DNA from: a virus | Reading direction: 5' to 3' (one strand) | Virus record (IMG/VR): IMGVR_UViG_3300027659_000014 | Location: 1-64,000 of that record | Length of the DNA stretch: 64,000 bases | Shown here: piece by piece, positions 23,220 through 31,421 of the stretch | Layout: each line of letters opens with the position of its first letter | Position numbering within the stretch: position 1 is the first letter of the stretch | Notes under the pieces: generated by a model | The model's database searches: none | What the model was told of the DNA's origin: nothing | What the model saw: only the letters and a program-made list of their open reading frames with translations | Position numbers and translations under genes: made by a program

Positions 23220-23519
23220 TTATATATTATCAAATTTAAGTTCAGATCCATCAAGTGATACATCACATATACCCCCATTTTCAAAAATTAAGTCTATTCT
23301 TGATTCGGGTATATTAACTTTATCTGGTCCACTAACAATTTTATAACTTTGTGTTAATGTTAATCTTGGATTTTTAATTAACGATAAAACAGTTTCGTTT
23401 TCGCAATTCATTTTTGATGGGTATTGACCTCCAACAGTTACAATAACTTCATCACCAATTTGTATTTCTTCATTAGAAACCAAGTAAGGTTTTTTTTCAA
23501 TTAATATTATTTTATTCAT
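23220..23519 (-). CDS. Small beta-rich unknown protein
   Basis: 99 aa: MNKIILIEKKPYLVSNEEI, then QIGDEVIVTVGGQYPSKMN and a C-terminal run of short strands. The IGDEVIV pattern is typical of small SH3/KOW-like folds. No family was recognised. It is the next gene downstream of dnaK, past a weak hairpin. Confidence 0.58.
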   Translation of the reverse strand: MNKIILIEKKPYLVSNEEIQIGDEVIVTVGGQYPSKMNCENETVLSLIKNPRLTLTQSYKIVSGPDKVNIPESRIDLIFENGGICDVSLDGSELKFDNI

Positions 23520-23558
23520 TGTTTTTATTTATTTTTTAATAAATTATTTTATATCATG

Positions 23559-23585
23559 AACCCCCACGGATTAGGTGAGGGTTTT
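23559..23585 (-). terminator. Probable terminator after dnaK
   Basis: On the minus strand ACCCTCAC pairs with GTGGGGGT, an 8-bp stem with one G-U pair around seven bases. The 3' side is CATGATATAAAA, a poor T-run, so termination may be partial. Confidence 0.45.
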
Positions 23586-23601
23586 ATATTTAACTTAAAA
23601 A

Positions 23602-25458
23602 TTAGATTACCTCTTCAAACTCAACATCAGATGGTTTACTATTTTCTTCTTCTGTTGTTGTTTGTTCGTACAATAATTGACTAATATTTTGAAATTTAGT
23701 ATTAAGATCATTGATATCATTTTCAATCTTCTCAATATCTTTTTTACCGTAAGATTCTTTTAAACTTTCAAGTGCCGTATTAAGTTCGATTTTTTGATCT
23801 TCGGTTAATTTTTCATCTAAATCTTTGATTGATTTTTCAGTTTGAAAAATTGTACCGTCGGCTCTATTTATAACTTCAGCATCTTCTCTTAGTTTTTTGT
23901 CTTGTTCAACATTTAACTCAGCTTCTTGTTTCATTTTCGCAATCTCTTCTTTTGATAACCCAGAAGATGCCTCAATACGAATTGTTTGTTGTTTGTTTGT
24001 TCCTTTATCTATCGCTGACACATTGATAATTCCATTTGCGTCAATATCAAACGTAACTTCAATTTGTGGAACACCTCTCATTGCCGGTGGAAGACCATCT
24101 AAGTTGAATTTACCAATAGTTTTATTATCGGTTGACATTGCTCTTTCTCCCTGAAGTACGTGGATCTCAACTGTTGGTTGATTATCCACTGCCGTTGAGA
24201 ACACCTGAGATTTTTTAGTCGGGATTGTGGTATTAGACTCAATCAATTTAGTCATAACTCCACCCATAGTTTCAATACCTAAAGATAATGGTGTTACATC
24301 TAATAATAAGACATCTTTAACATCACCAGCTAACACACCTCCTTGGATTGCAGCACCTAACGCAACTACCTCATCAGGGTTAACACCTTTAGAAGGTTCC
24401 TTACCAAAGAATTGTTTAACCGCATCTTGTATTGCTGGAATTCTTGTTGTACCACCAACCAAGATAATTTCATCAACATCAGAAACCTTCATCTTAGCAT
24501 TTTTTAATGCCTTCTTACAAGGTTCAATTGTTCTTTTAACCAAAGAATCAACTAACTGTTCAAATTTAGATTTTGATAATGTTCTTACCAAATGTTTTGG
24601 TAGACCATCCACAGGCATAATATAAGGTAAATTGATCTCACTTGATGAGGTTGAAGATAATTCAACTTTTGCCTTCTCAGCCGCCTCACGTAATCTTTGT
24701 AATGCCATTGGATCCTGAGTTAAATCAAGACCGTTCTCTTCTTTGAATTCACTTACTAACCAATCGATGATTGTTTGATCAAAGTCATCACCACCTAAAT
24801 GAGTATCACCATCAGTTGATAATACTTCAAACACTCCGTCACCTAATTCAAGAATGGACACATCGTGAGTACCACCACCACAGTCAAAAACCACAACTAC
24901 CATATCTTTAGACATTTTATCTAAACCATAAGCTAATGCCGCCGCGGTAGGTTCGTTAATAATACGTTTTACTTCTAAACCCGCAATTTCACCTGCCTCT
25001 TTAGTTGCTTGTCGTTGAGCATCGTTAAAATATGCCGGTACGGTAATAACCGCCTGAGTTACCGTTTCACCCAAATAATCCTCAGCAGTTTGTTTCATCT
25101 TTTGAAGTACCATTGCCGATATTTCTTGTGGTGAATATTGTCGTTTATCTATTTCAACTCTTGGAGATCCTCCATCACCTTTAACAATCTTATACGGTAC
25201 TTTTTTAATCTCTTTTTTAGATTCATCAAAACTTGTCCCCATAAAACGTTTAATTGAACTAATAGTTTTATCCGGATTGGTTACAGCTTGTCGTTTAGCC
25301 GGATCTCCAATTTTTCTTTCACCATCTGTAATAAATCCAATGACGGATGGTGTTGTTCGTTTACCTTCACTATTTGTTATAACTACAGGTTCGTTTCCTT
25401 CCATAACGGCAACACACGAATTTGTTGTTCCTAAATCAATTCCAATAATTTTTCCCAT
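23602..25458 (-). CDS. dnaK: Full-length Hsp70 chaperone DnaK
   Basis: 618 aa, close to the usual 610-640. ATPase domain (1 to about 380): [66 protein letters not shown] and [11 protein letters not shown]. The interdomain linker [16 protein letters not shown] is intact. The substrate domain holds [13 protein letters not shown], and the helical lid runs to a C-terminal [10 protein letters not shown]. All nucleotide-binding motifs are intact, so it should be an active ATP-driven foldase. FDCGGGTHD instead of FDLGGGTFD is usual for Bacteroidetes. A phage dnaJ lies at 42504-43430; no grpE is in the window. Confidence 0.96.
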   Translation of the reverse strand: MGKIIGIDLGTTNSCVAVMEGNEPVVITNSEGKRTTPSVIGFITDGERKIGDPAKRQAVTNPDKTISSIKRFMGTSFDESKKEIKKVPYKIVKGDGGSPRVEIDKRQYSPQEISAMVLQKMKQTAEDYLGETVTQAVITVPAYFNDAQRQATKEAGEIAGLEVKRIINEPTAAALAYGLDKMSKDMVVVVFDCGGGTHDVSILELGDGVFEVLSTDGDTHLGGDDFDQTIIDWLVSEFKEENGLDLTQDPMALQRLREAAEKAKVELSSTSSSEINLPYIMPVDGLPKHLVRTLSKSKFEQLVDSLVKRTIEPCKKALKNAKMKVSDVDEIILVGGTTRIPAIQDAVKQFFGKEPSKGVNPDEVVALGAAIQGGVLAGDVKDVLLLDVTPLSLGIETMGGVMTKLIESNTTIPTKKSQVFSTAVDNQPTVEIHVLQGERAMSTDNKTIGKFNLDGLPPAMRGVPQIEVTFDIDANGIINVSAIDKGTNKQQTIRIEASSGLSKEEIAKMKQEAELNVEQDKKLREDAEVINRADGTIFQTEKSIKDLDEKLTEDQKIELNTALESLKESYGKKDIEKIENDINDLNTKFQNISQLLYEQTTTEEENSKPSDVEFEEVI

Positions 25459-25490
25459 TTTTAATTTTTATTTTTATTTTTATTTATTAT

Positions 25491-25502
25491 GACTTTAAAG
25501 TC
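25491..25502. promoter_or_regulatory. Palindrome in the dnaK leader
   Basis: GACTTTAAAGTC, a perfect 12-base palindrome 32 bases before the dnaK ATG. It could be an operator. Between it and the ATG is a low-complexity A-rich leader (repeats of TAAAAA in sense). No TAnnTTTG element is evident here. Confidence 0.35.
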
Positions 25503-25556
25503 GTACTATTTTTTACAAAAAACATTCCATTCATAAAATACTGACATTTTGTCAGT

Positions 25557-25877
25557 TTACCAACTATCAACATCTGTCAAATCTAATTCTATGTCAGCCA
25601 ACTCACTAAATACTGTGACAATTTTTCCAATACCATCACTTGAGAATCTGTATTCGTAGTTTCCATAACTCCCATATATTGCCTTTATGTGACTCTGCCA
25701 TTCCTCCAACTTTTTAACTTGATCTTCATCAAGAGTAAAAGTTTTAGTTTTACCTTTTTTTGGTGGAGGTAGTAACATTTCACGATCTTTAGGTGGGGGT
25801 GGTGACATCTCATGATCATTTGGTTCACTGTTTATTCTCAAATACATTTTTTTTATGCGTTCTTGATTCTCATCCAT
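25557..25877 (-). CDS. Small unknown protein
   Basis: 106 aa. The N-terminal half is charged with two near-repeats (SPPPPKDREML, LPPPKKGKTK), a Pro-rich linker. The C-terminal part (GSYGNYEYRFSSDGIGKIVT) is compact and ends with acidic residues. No family was recognised. It lies upstream of dnaK; a weak 6-bp hairpin, CTGACA-TTT-TGTCAG, lies at 25541-25555. Confidence 0.58.
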   Translation of the reverse strand: MDENQERIKKMYLRINSEPNDHEMSPPPPKDREMLLPPPKKGKTKTFTLDEDQVKKLEEWQSHIKAIYGSYGNYEYRFSSDGIGKIVTVFSELADIELDLTDVDSW

Positions 25878-25883
25878 ACCCTA

Positions 25884-26087
25884 TTATTTTTCAATGATCA
25901 TATTTGTATTAGCAATTGGAGCTCTAAATACTGGAATTTTTTTACCATCAAAATCTTCAACATAAACTTCATAATGTTGGTCCATTACTTTTACTGTTGG
26001 GACGTTGTGTTGGAAGTAAATTATATCTCCTTGTGAATTAATCAAAATTACTTCTTTTTTTGTTGTGTTAAATGTTAATGTTTGCAT
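25884..26087 (-). CDS. Small beta-rich unknown protein
   Basis: 67 aa: MQTLTFNTTKKEVILINSQG, then DQHYEVYVEDFDGKKIPVF. Length and alternating strands fit a small barrel protein. No family was recognised. It is followed after six bases by the 106-aa gene. Confidence 0.58.
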   Translation of the reverse strand: MQTLTFNTTKKEVILINSQGDIIYFQHNVPTVKVMDQHYEVYVEDFDGKKIPVFRAPIANTNMIIEK

Positions 26088-26167
26088 ATTTTTTATTTTT
26101 TTAAAAAAATAATAAAAAAAAATAAAATTGTCAAGTTAATGTGAGTCACTTTTTATTTTCTATTGTT

Positions 26168-26389
26168 TTATCTTAACACGTATCTATGAATTACTACCAC
26201 CAATTTTCCATTAAATAATGCTCGGTCTGTTTGAATGTCAATATCCATCATACCCAAGTCTTCCTTGAGTCTATTAGCTTGGACCCCAACTTCGTGTTCC
26301 GCATCTTTTTCATTTTTGAAGAATCCAAAGTAGGAATCACATTTCCCTGTTTTATCACACACTCCGTAAATCATTTCTCTTTGATCCAT
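26168..26389 (-). CDS. Small unknown protein
   Basis: 73 aa: MIYGVCDKTGKCDSYFGFFK, DAEHEVGVQANRLKEDLGM and FNGKLVVVIHRYVLR, an alpha/beta arrangement. No family was recognised. It overlaps the DUF6283-like gene by 35 bases; the internal ATG at residue 5 (MIYGV) would reduce that overlap. Confidence 0.55.
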   Translation of the reverse strand: MDQREMIYGVCDKTGKCDSYFGFFKNEKDAEHEVGVQANRLKEDLGMMDIDIQTDRALFNGKLVVVIHRYVLR

Positions 26390-26546
26390 AACATTCTAAT
26401 TTTATATTTTTAACATTCCACAAATCTTTAACCCCTTCGGTCATATGACAATTATGTTTCTTACCAGTCCTACGACCAAATTCAACAATCATATCATTAT
26501 GACGATTCTTAATAAAGTGCGGACATTCTTTGCATGGAGTTTCCAT
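26355..26546 (-). CDS. DUF6283-like cysteine-rich protein
   Basis: 63 aa: CKECPHFIKNRHND, then GKKHNCHMTEGVKDLW and LECYGSKRN. The CxxCPxF...KHxCHxT...CxG order matches the small phage family I know as DUF6283, probably a zinc-binding fold. A TATCTTTG element lies four bases upstream of the ATG, so the mRNA may be almost leaderless. Confidence 0.6.
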   Translation of the reverse strand: METPCKECPHFIKNRHNDMIVEFGRRTGKKHNCHMTEGVKDLWNVKNIKLECYGSKRNDLRSV

Positions 26547-26550
26547 AAAA

Positions 26551-26558
26551 CAAAGATA
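26551..26558 (-). promoter_or_regulatory. Host-type -7 element TATCTTTG
   Basis: Fits TAnnTTTG and ends four bases before the ATG at 26546. Confidence 0.5.
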
Positions 26559-26582
26559 GTTATTTTTTTTTAAATAAACAAC

Positions 26583-26590
26583 TATTTATT
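26583..26590 (+). promoter_or_regulatory. Late-type-like element upstream of the tagged sigma factor
   Basis: CTATTTATT, then GGT, then the ATG at 26594: TATTTATT, one base different from TATTTATA, at the usual short distance. Confidence 0.35.
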
Positions 26591-26593
26591 GGT

Positions 26594-27154
26594 ATGAAAA
26601 TTATTTTAACTGAATCTCAATATTCAACATTATTAAATGAGGTAGTTGATTTTAATTCACTATATAAATCTTTATACCCAAAAATGTATCGACAAGTTTG
26701 TTTGAAATATGCAAATGGAGATGAAGAAAAAGCAAATGATTTTTGTCAATTAGGGTTCATTAAAGTATATCAAAAAATTAGTATGTACAATGAGTCAGGA
26801 CCTATTGAGGCTTGGGTAAAACGTGTAATCACAAATACAGTAATTGATGAATGGAAAAAAGAAAAAAGAAGTCCATACAAAAACCCCATTGACTTTGAAC
26901 GAGCAAATTTAGAAGTAATTGACGACACCCCAGAAGAAAGTTTATATTCATCAAAAGAGATTAAAGATGCCGTTGAAACTTTATATCCTTCACAAAAAAA
27001 AGTATTTGAGATGTTCTTTTTTGAAAATATGAAACATCAAGAAATTGCCGAAGAATTAGGGATTAGTGAAAGCACATCAAAAACTAATTTATTTAAAGCA
27101 AAGGCAAAAGTAAAACAATACCTAATTAATTTAAACAAAAAAAGGGAAGACTAA
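26594..27154 (+). CDS. Tagged ECF-type sigma-70 family factor
   Basis: 186 aa. MKIILTESQYSTLLNE is the second tag type (LLNE at residues 13-16) and precedes the sigma domains. Region 2 (about 20-95) has YPKMYRQVCLKYANGDEEKA, DFCQLGFIKVYQKI and WVKRVITNTVIDEWKKEKR. Region 4 (about 125-178) has LYPSQKKVFEMFFFENMK, the helix-turn-helix HQEIAEELGISESTSKTNLF and KAKAKVKQYL. ECF sigma factors direct core RNA polymerase to specific promoters. If the tag acts like the T4 capsid-targeting sequence, this factor could travel in the virion. It is a monocistronic plus-strand gene. Confidence 0.9.
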   Translation: MKIILTESQYSTLLNEVVDFNSLYKSLYPKMYRQVCLKYANGDEEKANDFCQLGFIKVYQKISMYNESGPIEAWVKRVITNTVIDEWKKEKRSPYKNPIDFERANLEVIDDTPEESLYSSKEIKDAVETLYPSQKKVFEMFFFENMKHQEIAEELGISESTSKTNLFKAKAKVKQYLINLNKKRED

Positions 27155-27161
27155 TCTTCCC
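27144..27161. terminator. Bidirectional terminator overlapping the sigma-factor stop
   Basis: GGGAAGA-CTAA-TCTTCCC; the loop contains the sigma stop codon. On the minus strand it is followed by TTTTTTTG, a good terminator for the 27222-28153 genes. On the plus strand CTTT follows. Confidence 0.75.
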
Positions 27162-27169
27162 CTTTAAAG

Positions 27170-27216
27170 GTCGACAACGAATTGTCCGACTCCACCAACT
27201 TGTTTTACTAAACAAG
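27170..27216. other. Two further hairpins in the intergenic gap
   Basis: GTCGACAA-CGAA-TTGT(C)CGAC at 27170-27190 and CTTGTTT-TACT-AAACAAG at 27199-27216 follow the terminator directly. Three consecutive stem-loops fill the 67-base gap. No ORF is present. It may be a structured 3' tail of either transcript or a small RNA. Confidence 0.45.
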
Positions 27217-27221
27217 GAAAA

Positions 27222-27701
27222 TTAACAAAAGTCTATTGAATCAGATATTCTTAACCCATCTACATAACGTTCAGGTTTACTCCAAGAATTTCTACTTTCA
27301 GGATATTCCAAATAATATGATTCCGAATCAAAACCATCTTCCTGTCCCCACGAAAAAGACATTTCAATAAATTCATCCTGGCTCAATTCATCCCCATATT
27401 CATCTAAGATACGACCTGATTTAATAAATTCAAGTAATGATTCTTTATCTTTAAAGAACTTATCTTCATTGAAATTCCAAAGAAACTTCCACCCCATACT
27501 ACGTTTACCCAAATGAACTTTTACATTATCAGTAAACTCATCCCAAGGTGACAAATTTTGAAATTGATCAGTACCATCTATTCTAAAATTGTTATTAACT
27601 GATTCCACATTTAATTCCATTTGTCTAATTCTAGACATAAGACGATTTTTCCTTGTCTCCAATTCATTTAAAGTTGGAGATCTATAATAATTTGTTCCCA
27701 T
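27222..27701 (-). CDS. MGTNYY-type conserved phage protein
   Basis: 159 aa from MGTNYYRSPTLNELETRKNR. An earlier ATG seven codons upstream lies within the overlap with the lipoprotein gene. The MGTNYY start and the later VHLGKRSMGWKFLWNF segment match a widespread small phage family (MGTNYY...H-x-GK-S-x-GW) without known function. The C-terminus is acidic and aromatic. Confidence 0.65.
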   Translation of the reverse strand: MGTNYYRSPTLNELETRKNRLMSRIRQMELNVESVNNNFRIDGTDQFQNLSPWDEFTDNVKVHLGKRSMGWKFLWNFNEDKFFKDKESLLEFIKSGRILDEYGDELSQDEFIEMSFSWGQEDGFDSESYYLEYPESRNSWSKPERYVDGLRISDSIDFC

Positions 27702-27703
27702 GT

Positions 27704-28153
27704 TTATATTTTTTCCATCCAAAGGTAGTAGTTTGGGGGATTAACCACACCTATTGAAATATCCGTAAACTTACCCCCAATTATAACTCCCATTTCTAAA
27801 TTAACTTTATTCACATTACCAGTTAAGTAACCAAATATTGTATAATTCAATGTTAAGGAATAAACAGTACCCACAGAATAAAAACCATAATTTTGGGGAC
27901 TCATTGAGTTATATGTGTATTTATTTTTTGTAATAAATTTAATTGTATCAACCGGCATCATATCCATTGGTAAACCCATCTCACCAATTCTATATTGTTT
28001 AATAACCCAAGTTTGTCCAACCAAAGAGTATGTACTATCTTGTGTTGTTGGATTTGGGGTTACATATGGTTGATATTCACCAGGTTCAATAACTTGTTTC
28101 TCACAAGATAATAACCCAACTAATACTAATGTTAAAAAAATTATTTTTTTCAT
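27704..28153 (-). CDS. Lipoprotein
   Basis: 149 aa. Signal MKKIIFLTLVLVGLLSC with lipid Cys17, then a Pro/Thr-rich linker (EYQPYVTPNPTTQDST). The remaining beta-rich domain (LVGQTWVIKQYRIG, NKYTYNSMSPQNYGFY, TLNYTIFGYLTGNV) looks like the lipocalin-like domains of Bacteroidetes lipoproteins. It may be exposed on the host outer membrane, for example as a superinfection-exclusion protein; that role is a guess. Confidence 0.68.
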   Translation of the reverse strand: MKKIIFLTLVLVGLLSCEKQVIEPGEYQPYVTPNPTTQDSTYSLVGQTWVIKQYRIGEMGLPMDMMPVDTIKFITKNKYTYNSMSPQNYGFYSVGTVYSLTLNYTIFGYLTGNVNKVNLEMGVIIGGKFTDISIGVVNPPNYYLWMEKI

Positions 28154-28156
28154 ATC

Positions 28157-28441
28157 TTATTTTGTTACTAATGATTCAATTTTACTTTTAACTTGATCAC
28201 TTATAGAAATATCTTCCACATTACTAATAATTACTGAATTAATTAAAATTTTATTTGGTATATGTACTAAGAATGCGTCTCCATTGTAAAAACTCAAATT
28301 ATTTCCCAATTCAATTGACCCATGAATCATTTTTAAAAATATTTTATATTGAATCTGATCCATAAATGTCTCATCAATTAACACACCCATACTTTCATTA
28401 ATAACTTTTAGTGTGTATCCCGTAATTGTTTGTTTTAACAT
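28157..28441 (-). CDS. Small unknown protein
   Basis: 94 aa, with ITGYTLKVINESMGVLIDE at the start and a C-terminal SNVEDISISDQVKSKIESL. It is mixed alpha/beta without motifs. A near-match TATCTTTA to the host -7 element lies upstream at about 28462. It is next to the lipoprotein gene (3-base gap). Confidence 0.55.
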   Translation of the reverse strand: MLKQTITGYTLKVINESMGVLIDETFMDQIQYKIFLKMIHGSIELGNNLSFYNGDAFLVHIPNKILINSVIISNVEDISISDQVKSKIESLVTK

Positions 28442-28470
28442 AATCTATAATTTTTTATAAAGATAATACA

Positions 28471-28803
28471 TTATTTTATAATAACAAATTTTTTACCAAC
28501 TTTTTTTAGTGTACCAACAAAATCATTTTTATGGTCAATACCACCCCAAAAACCACTTCCGTCCGACCAAACTCCTTTTTTATTATTTTTATATACTGAT
28601 TCATCCTCAAAAATAATGTAATCAGGTTGATCATGTTTAGGTAAAGCATATGCTCTTGTCATTTCTCTATGCTCAGATGGTGAGTAATTACCCAACCAAT
28701 CTTGTCGACATAAAAATGTTGCCTGTCCAACAATAACTTCTTGTCCATCAAGAATAACTTTTTTGTTGAATTTTTTTTTAAATGTGTGAATGTAAGTTCC
28801 CAT
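28471..28803 (-). CDS. Small unknown protein
   Basis: 110 aa, beta-rich: YIHTFKKKFNKKVILDGQE, CRQDWLGNYSPSEHREMTRA and GVWSDGSGFWGGIDHKNDF. Gly/Trp-rich loops suggest a compact barrel. No family was recognised. Confidence 0.55.
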   Translation of the reverse strand: MGTYIHTFKKKFNKKVILDGQEVIVGQATFLCRQDWLGNYSPSEHREMTRAYALPKHDQPDYIIFEDESVYKNNKKGVWSDGSGFWGGIDHKNDFVGTLKKVGKKFVIIK

Positions 28804-28853
28804 TTTTTAAATTTTAGACGTTTGAATTAAAATAACTAATATTAATAAATTTA

Positions 28854-29123
28854 TTATAAAGATTGTACTTGTTCCATAATGCCAGTAACCTCTTCTCGAC
28901 TCAAGTAACCAATAACATCATTTGTTATAGGCGTATCATAAGTTAAGTCACCATCCTTACCAAGAACTGCAATCTCAAACAAACCAGTTTTACCGCCATA
29001 TGAATGTGTATGACATACAACAGATACTCCGTATCCATTTTCAAACACCATTTTACATTTCACCCCAATTTGGTACGGAGAATCTTCAATTTTTTCAAAC
29101 TCTAAATCTTCAAATTTTTTCAT
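28854..29123 (-). CDS. Conserved small phage protein
   Basis: 89 aa: FENGYGVSVVCHTHSYGGKT, GLFEIAVLGKDGDLTYD and ITNDVIGYLSREEV. This order (FENGYGVSVV...SYGG...LFE-AVL...TYDTPIT) is frequent in phage genomes and has no assigned function. A TACCTTTG element lies 29 bases upstream, and a strong terminator lies above that. Confidence 0.65.
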   Translation of the reverse strand: MKKFEDLEFEKIEDSPYQIGVKCKMVFENGYGVSVVCHTHSYGGKTGLFEIAVLGKDGDLTYDTPITNDVIGYLSREEVTGIMEQVQSL

Positions 29124-29152
29124 AATATATTTTTTAATTTTTAATTACAGAA

Positions 29153-29160
29153 CAAAGGTA
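29153..29160 (-). promoter_or_regulatory. Host-type -7 element TACCTTTG
   Basis: Fits TAnnTTTG, 29 bases before the ATG at 29123. It is directly downstream of the terminator at 29196-29229, so it starts a new unit. Confidence 0.5.
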
Positions 29161-29195
29161 ATACTTTTTTTTAAACTGCCAAACAAAAAATAAAA

Positions 29196-29229
29196 AATCC
29201 CATAATTTTTTTAAAAAAGTTATGGGATT
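29196..29229 (-). terminator. Intrinsic terminator after the Nudix gene
   Basis: AATCCCATAA and TTATGGGATT form a perfect 10-bp stem around 14 bases. On the minus strand TTTTTATTTTTTG follows. Confidence 0.8.
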
Positions 29230-29321
29230 ATCTTTTTGATTAACCATTAAATAACTAAGAAAGAGGATTTTGGTTGTTATTTGTACGATATAAATATACT
29301 ATAATTTATTAAAAGTTAACT

Positions 29322-29741
29322 TTATTGTAAATTTTTAACAATTATTTTATAAAATTCATCTGTTTTATTTGTAATTGGTAATTCATCAATACTATAATAT
29401 CCACACTCACTATGTTCCCCACCATCTTTTGCGTTATCTAGATCTGGATATATCTTATCTTCAACCTCAAGACCATAGACATACATAAAACCTTTTAGGT
29501 AGGTACCGTCTTTGTTAAATCTATCAACAAACCCAACCAAATTTAATTTATCGTTGATTTTAATATTTGTTTCCTCAAAAAATTCCCTACGAGCAGCCTC
29601 TTCAGGTGTTTCACCATCTTCTATTCCCCCACCAGGGATTGACCATTGATTTGGCATTGTGTTGTCACTACTTCTTTTACACAACAATACCTTGTCATTA
29701 CATTTAACTAATATTCCAGAAAATCTTTTGTTTTTTTTCAT
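29322..29741 (-). CDS. Nudix hydrolase
   Basis: 139 aa. The Nudix box is GGGIEDGETPEEAARREFF followed by EETNI, with the REFFEE metal-binding helix intact and the usual last Gly replaced by Asn. The N-terminal FSGILVKCNDKVLLCKR is the typical first strands. Nudix enzymes cleave nucleoside-diphosphate-linked molecules; likely substrates are dNTP derivatives or ADP-ribose/NAD-like compounds. Divergent from the DUF192 gene, with 21 bases between the two starts. Confidence 0.9.
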   Translation of the reverse strand: MKKNKRFSGILVKCNDKVLLCKRSSDNTMPNQWSIPGGGIEDGETPEEAARREFFEETNIKINDKLNLVGFVDRFNKDGTYLKGFMYVYGLEVEDKIYPDLDNAKDGGEHSECGYYSIDELPITNKTDEFYKIIVKNLQ

Positions 29742-29749
29742 ACCTTACA

Positions 29750-29757
29750 TATTTATA
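29750..29757 (+). promoter_or_regulatory. Late-type promoter motif TATTTATA
   Basis: Plus-strand TATTTATA five bases before the ATG at 29763. The 21-base divergent gap must also serve the Nudix gene, on whose sense strand the motif reads TATAAATA. Confidence 0.5.
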
Positions 29758-29762
29758 TATAT

Positions 29763-30119
29763 ATGGAAGTAATAATAAACAATAATCTTTTTAATGTCAA
29801 ATCTGCAATTACCGATAAAGACATTCAAGATGGAATGAAAGGTAAAAAATTTGATGACGAATTTAACGGTATGTTATTTGTAATGAATGAAGGTACTCAT
29901 TCATTTTGGATGAAGGATTGTACTACTTCTTTAGATATTATTTTTATATCAGATGAATCAATAATAAAAATTTACTCGGATTGTCCACCTTGTCGGGAAC
30001 AAGACGATTCGAAATGTCCCCGATATGATGGTGTTGGTGATATGATCTTAGAGATCAATGGTGGTGACTGTATTAAATACGATATCACCGAGGGTGATTC
30101 AATTTTGATTAAAGAGTGA
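29763..30119 (+). CDS. DUF192 family protein
   Basis: 118 aa. KSAITDKDIQDGMKGKKF, GMLFVMNEGTHSFWMKD, LDIIFISDESIIKIY and CIKYDITEGDSILI follow DUF192 (COG1430). Bacterial members are small proteins of unknown biochemical function, often exported. This one has no signal peptide. The CPPCREQDDSKC insertion adds cysteines. Its 3' end overlaps the convergent methyltransferase by 21 bases. Confidence 0.85.
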   Translation: MEVIINNNLFNVKSAITDKDIQDGMKGKKFDDEFNGMLFVMNEGTHSFWMKDCTTSLDIIFISDESIIKIYSDCPPCREQDDSKCPRYDGVGDMILEINGGDCIKYDITEGDSILIKE

Positions 30120-30956
30120 TTTTTGAATTCTAAAAGGTTCAACTCTATCTTTCGCAATTTTTGTGTAATTTGGAGATAACTCAATTCCAACCCAACGTCT
30201 TCCCAATATTTCAGCAGCAACCAAACTAGTTCCGCTACCAGCAAATGGATCTAAAACAATATCATTCTTATACGATAAAATTTTAATTGCCTTTGTTGGG
30301 ATGTCCATTGAGAATGTTGCCTTAGTCATTGACTTAGTATCTGCAAAATAATTCCACTGACCAAAAACAAGTTCCATGAACTCTTTCTTATCATTTTCTT
30401 CATAAACAGTTTTCTTTTTGGTGGTCCCGTCTTCTTGTTCAACATCAGTTGGAACACCTGTCCATTCAGGTTGACCTTTTACTTTTTTAATGTGTTGTTT
30501 TTTATACGCTAAAATTACACACTCTTTTGGGTTATAAATGTATGGGCTAGAAGGACTCATCCAAGAACCCCAAGCGGTTGTTTTACTTCTATGTGGAGAG
30601 TCTTCTTCAAGATCCACAACACCAAAGAAACCATAACCAATTTCTTTCATAATTTGCCACATTTCTGAAAGAAATAAAATTCTACCTCCCTTAGTTTGTC
30701 TATTGATCTCATAAGGAATGTTCAAGGCAATTCGACCGTCATCCTTTAAAACTTTGTAAGCCTCTGTTAACCAATCTTTGGCGAACTCAATATACTCCTC
30801 AAACGCAACATCATCGTCATGTACATCATAATCGATTCCAACACCATAGGGTGGGGATGTTACAATTAAATCCACACAACCTTCAGGAAATGTTTTCATT
30901 ACATCAATACAACTACCATTAATAATTTTACCAGTAATGTCTTCTAAATTCTTCAT
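30099..30956 (-). CDS. DNA methyltransferase (N4-C or N6-A, beta-type)
   Basis: 285 aa. Catalytic motif IV TSPPY at residues 33-37 comes first and the SAM-binding DPFAGSGTSLVAAE comes near residue 238, the beta-class order (motif IV before motif I). WVGIELSPNYTKIAKDR follows. SPPY is typical of N4-cytosine enzymes but also occurs in some adenine enzymes. No cognate restriction gene is adjacent, so it is probably a solitary enzyme protecting phage DNA from host restriction. Confidence 0.9.
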   Translation of the reverse strand: MKNLEDITGKIINGSCIDVMKTFPEGCVDLIVTSPPYGVGIDYDVHDDDVAFEEYIEFAKDWLTEAYKVLKDDGRIALNIPYEINRQTKGGRILFLSEMWQIMKEIGYGFFGVVDLEEDSPHRSKTTAWGSWMSPSSPYIYNPKECVILAYKKQHIKKVKGQPEWTGVPTDVEQEDGTTKKKTVYEENDKKEFMELVFGQWNYFADTKSMTKATFSMDIPTKAIKILSYKNDIVLDPFAGSGTSLVAAEILGRRWVGIELSPNYTKIAKDRVEPFRIQKSLFNQN

Positions 30957-31025
30957 ACTTTTTTTTTAATTAATTAAACAATTTTAATAAACCTAACTAT
31001 AATTTTTTTTATTGTCAAATTTTTA

Positions 31026-31421
31026 TTAAACTATTTCTGTAATTATTTGTGCTAATTTATATCCTGCAAATGCTCCCGCAGCGGCTGAACCAGGAAGAAC
31101 TATAAACTTACCTAAAATTGTGTCATATTTTTTTCTGTTGACAATATACGAAATTAAAACGTAATACAGAACATAATTTATTAAAACTAAAAAGTCCAAT
31201 TCTTTTGCAACAAACACAACAATAGAATTACCTAAAAACCCCCACATAAAATTTATGAAAGTTTCCCGTAGTAATTCACTTGGTGTTGTGATTGCGTCTA
31301 AAACTGAAATTTCTTTACTAAATCCTGTTTTATTTTTCGATGTTTTCAATGTGGTGTTGGATGTACCATAGGGCTTTTCTGAGGTCTTCAAGTTCTGTAT
31401 CTTTTCTTTTTTTTCCTGCAC
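31026..31421 (-). CDS. Small membrane protein (start uncertain)
   Basis: 131 aa as read from the ATG, but the first 31 codons overlap the DUF3310 gene in another frame (92 bases), so the true start may be downstream, possibly a non-ATG codon before ISVLDAITTPSELL or the ATG at 31247. The core has hydrophobic spans WGFLGNSIVVFVA, LVLINYVLYYVLISYIV and VLPGSAAAGAFAGYKLA. A phage inner-membrane protein of unknown role. Confidence 0.55.
   Translation of the reverse strand: MQEKKEKIQNLKTSEKPYGTSNTTLKTSKNKTGFSKEISVLDAITTPSELLRETFINFMWGFLGNSIVVFVAKELDFLVLINYVLYYVLISYIVNRKKYDTILGKFIVLPGSAAAGAFAGYKLAQIITEIV

Noticed and set aside
23602-25458. dnaK as bacterial chromosomal contamination
   Set aside because: Flanking genes are small phage-like genes on the same strand with the same base composition and spacing, and a phage dnaJ is present in the same window.
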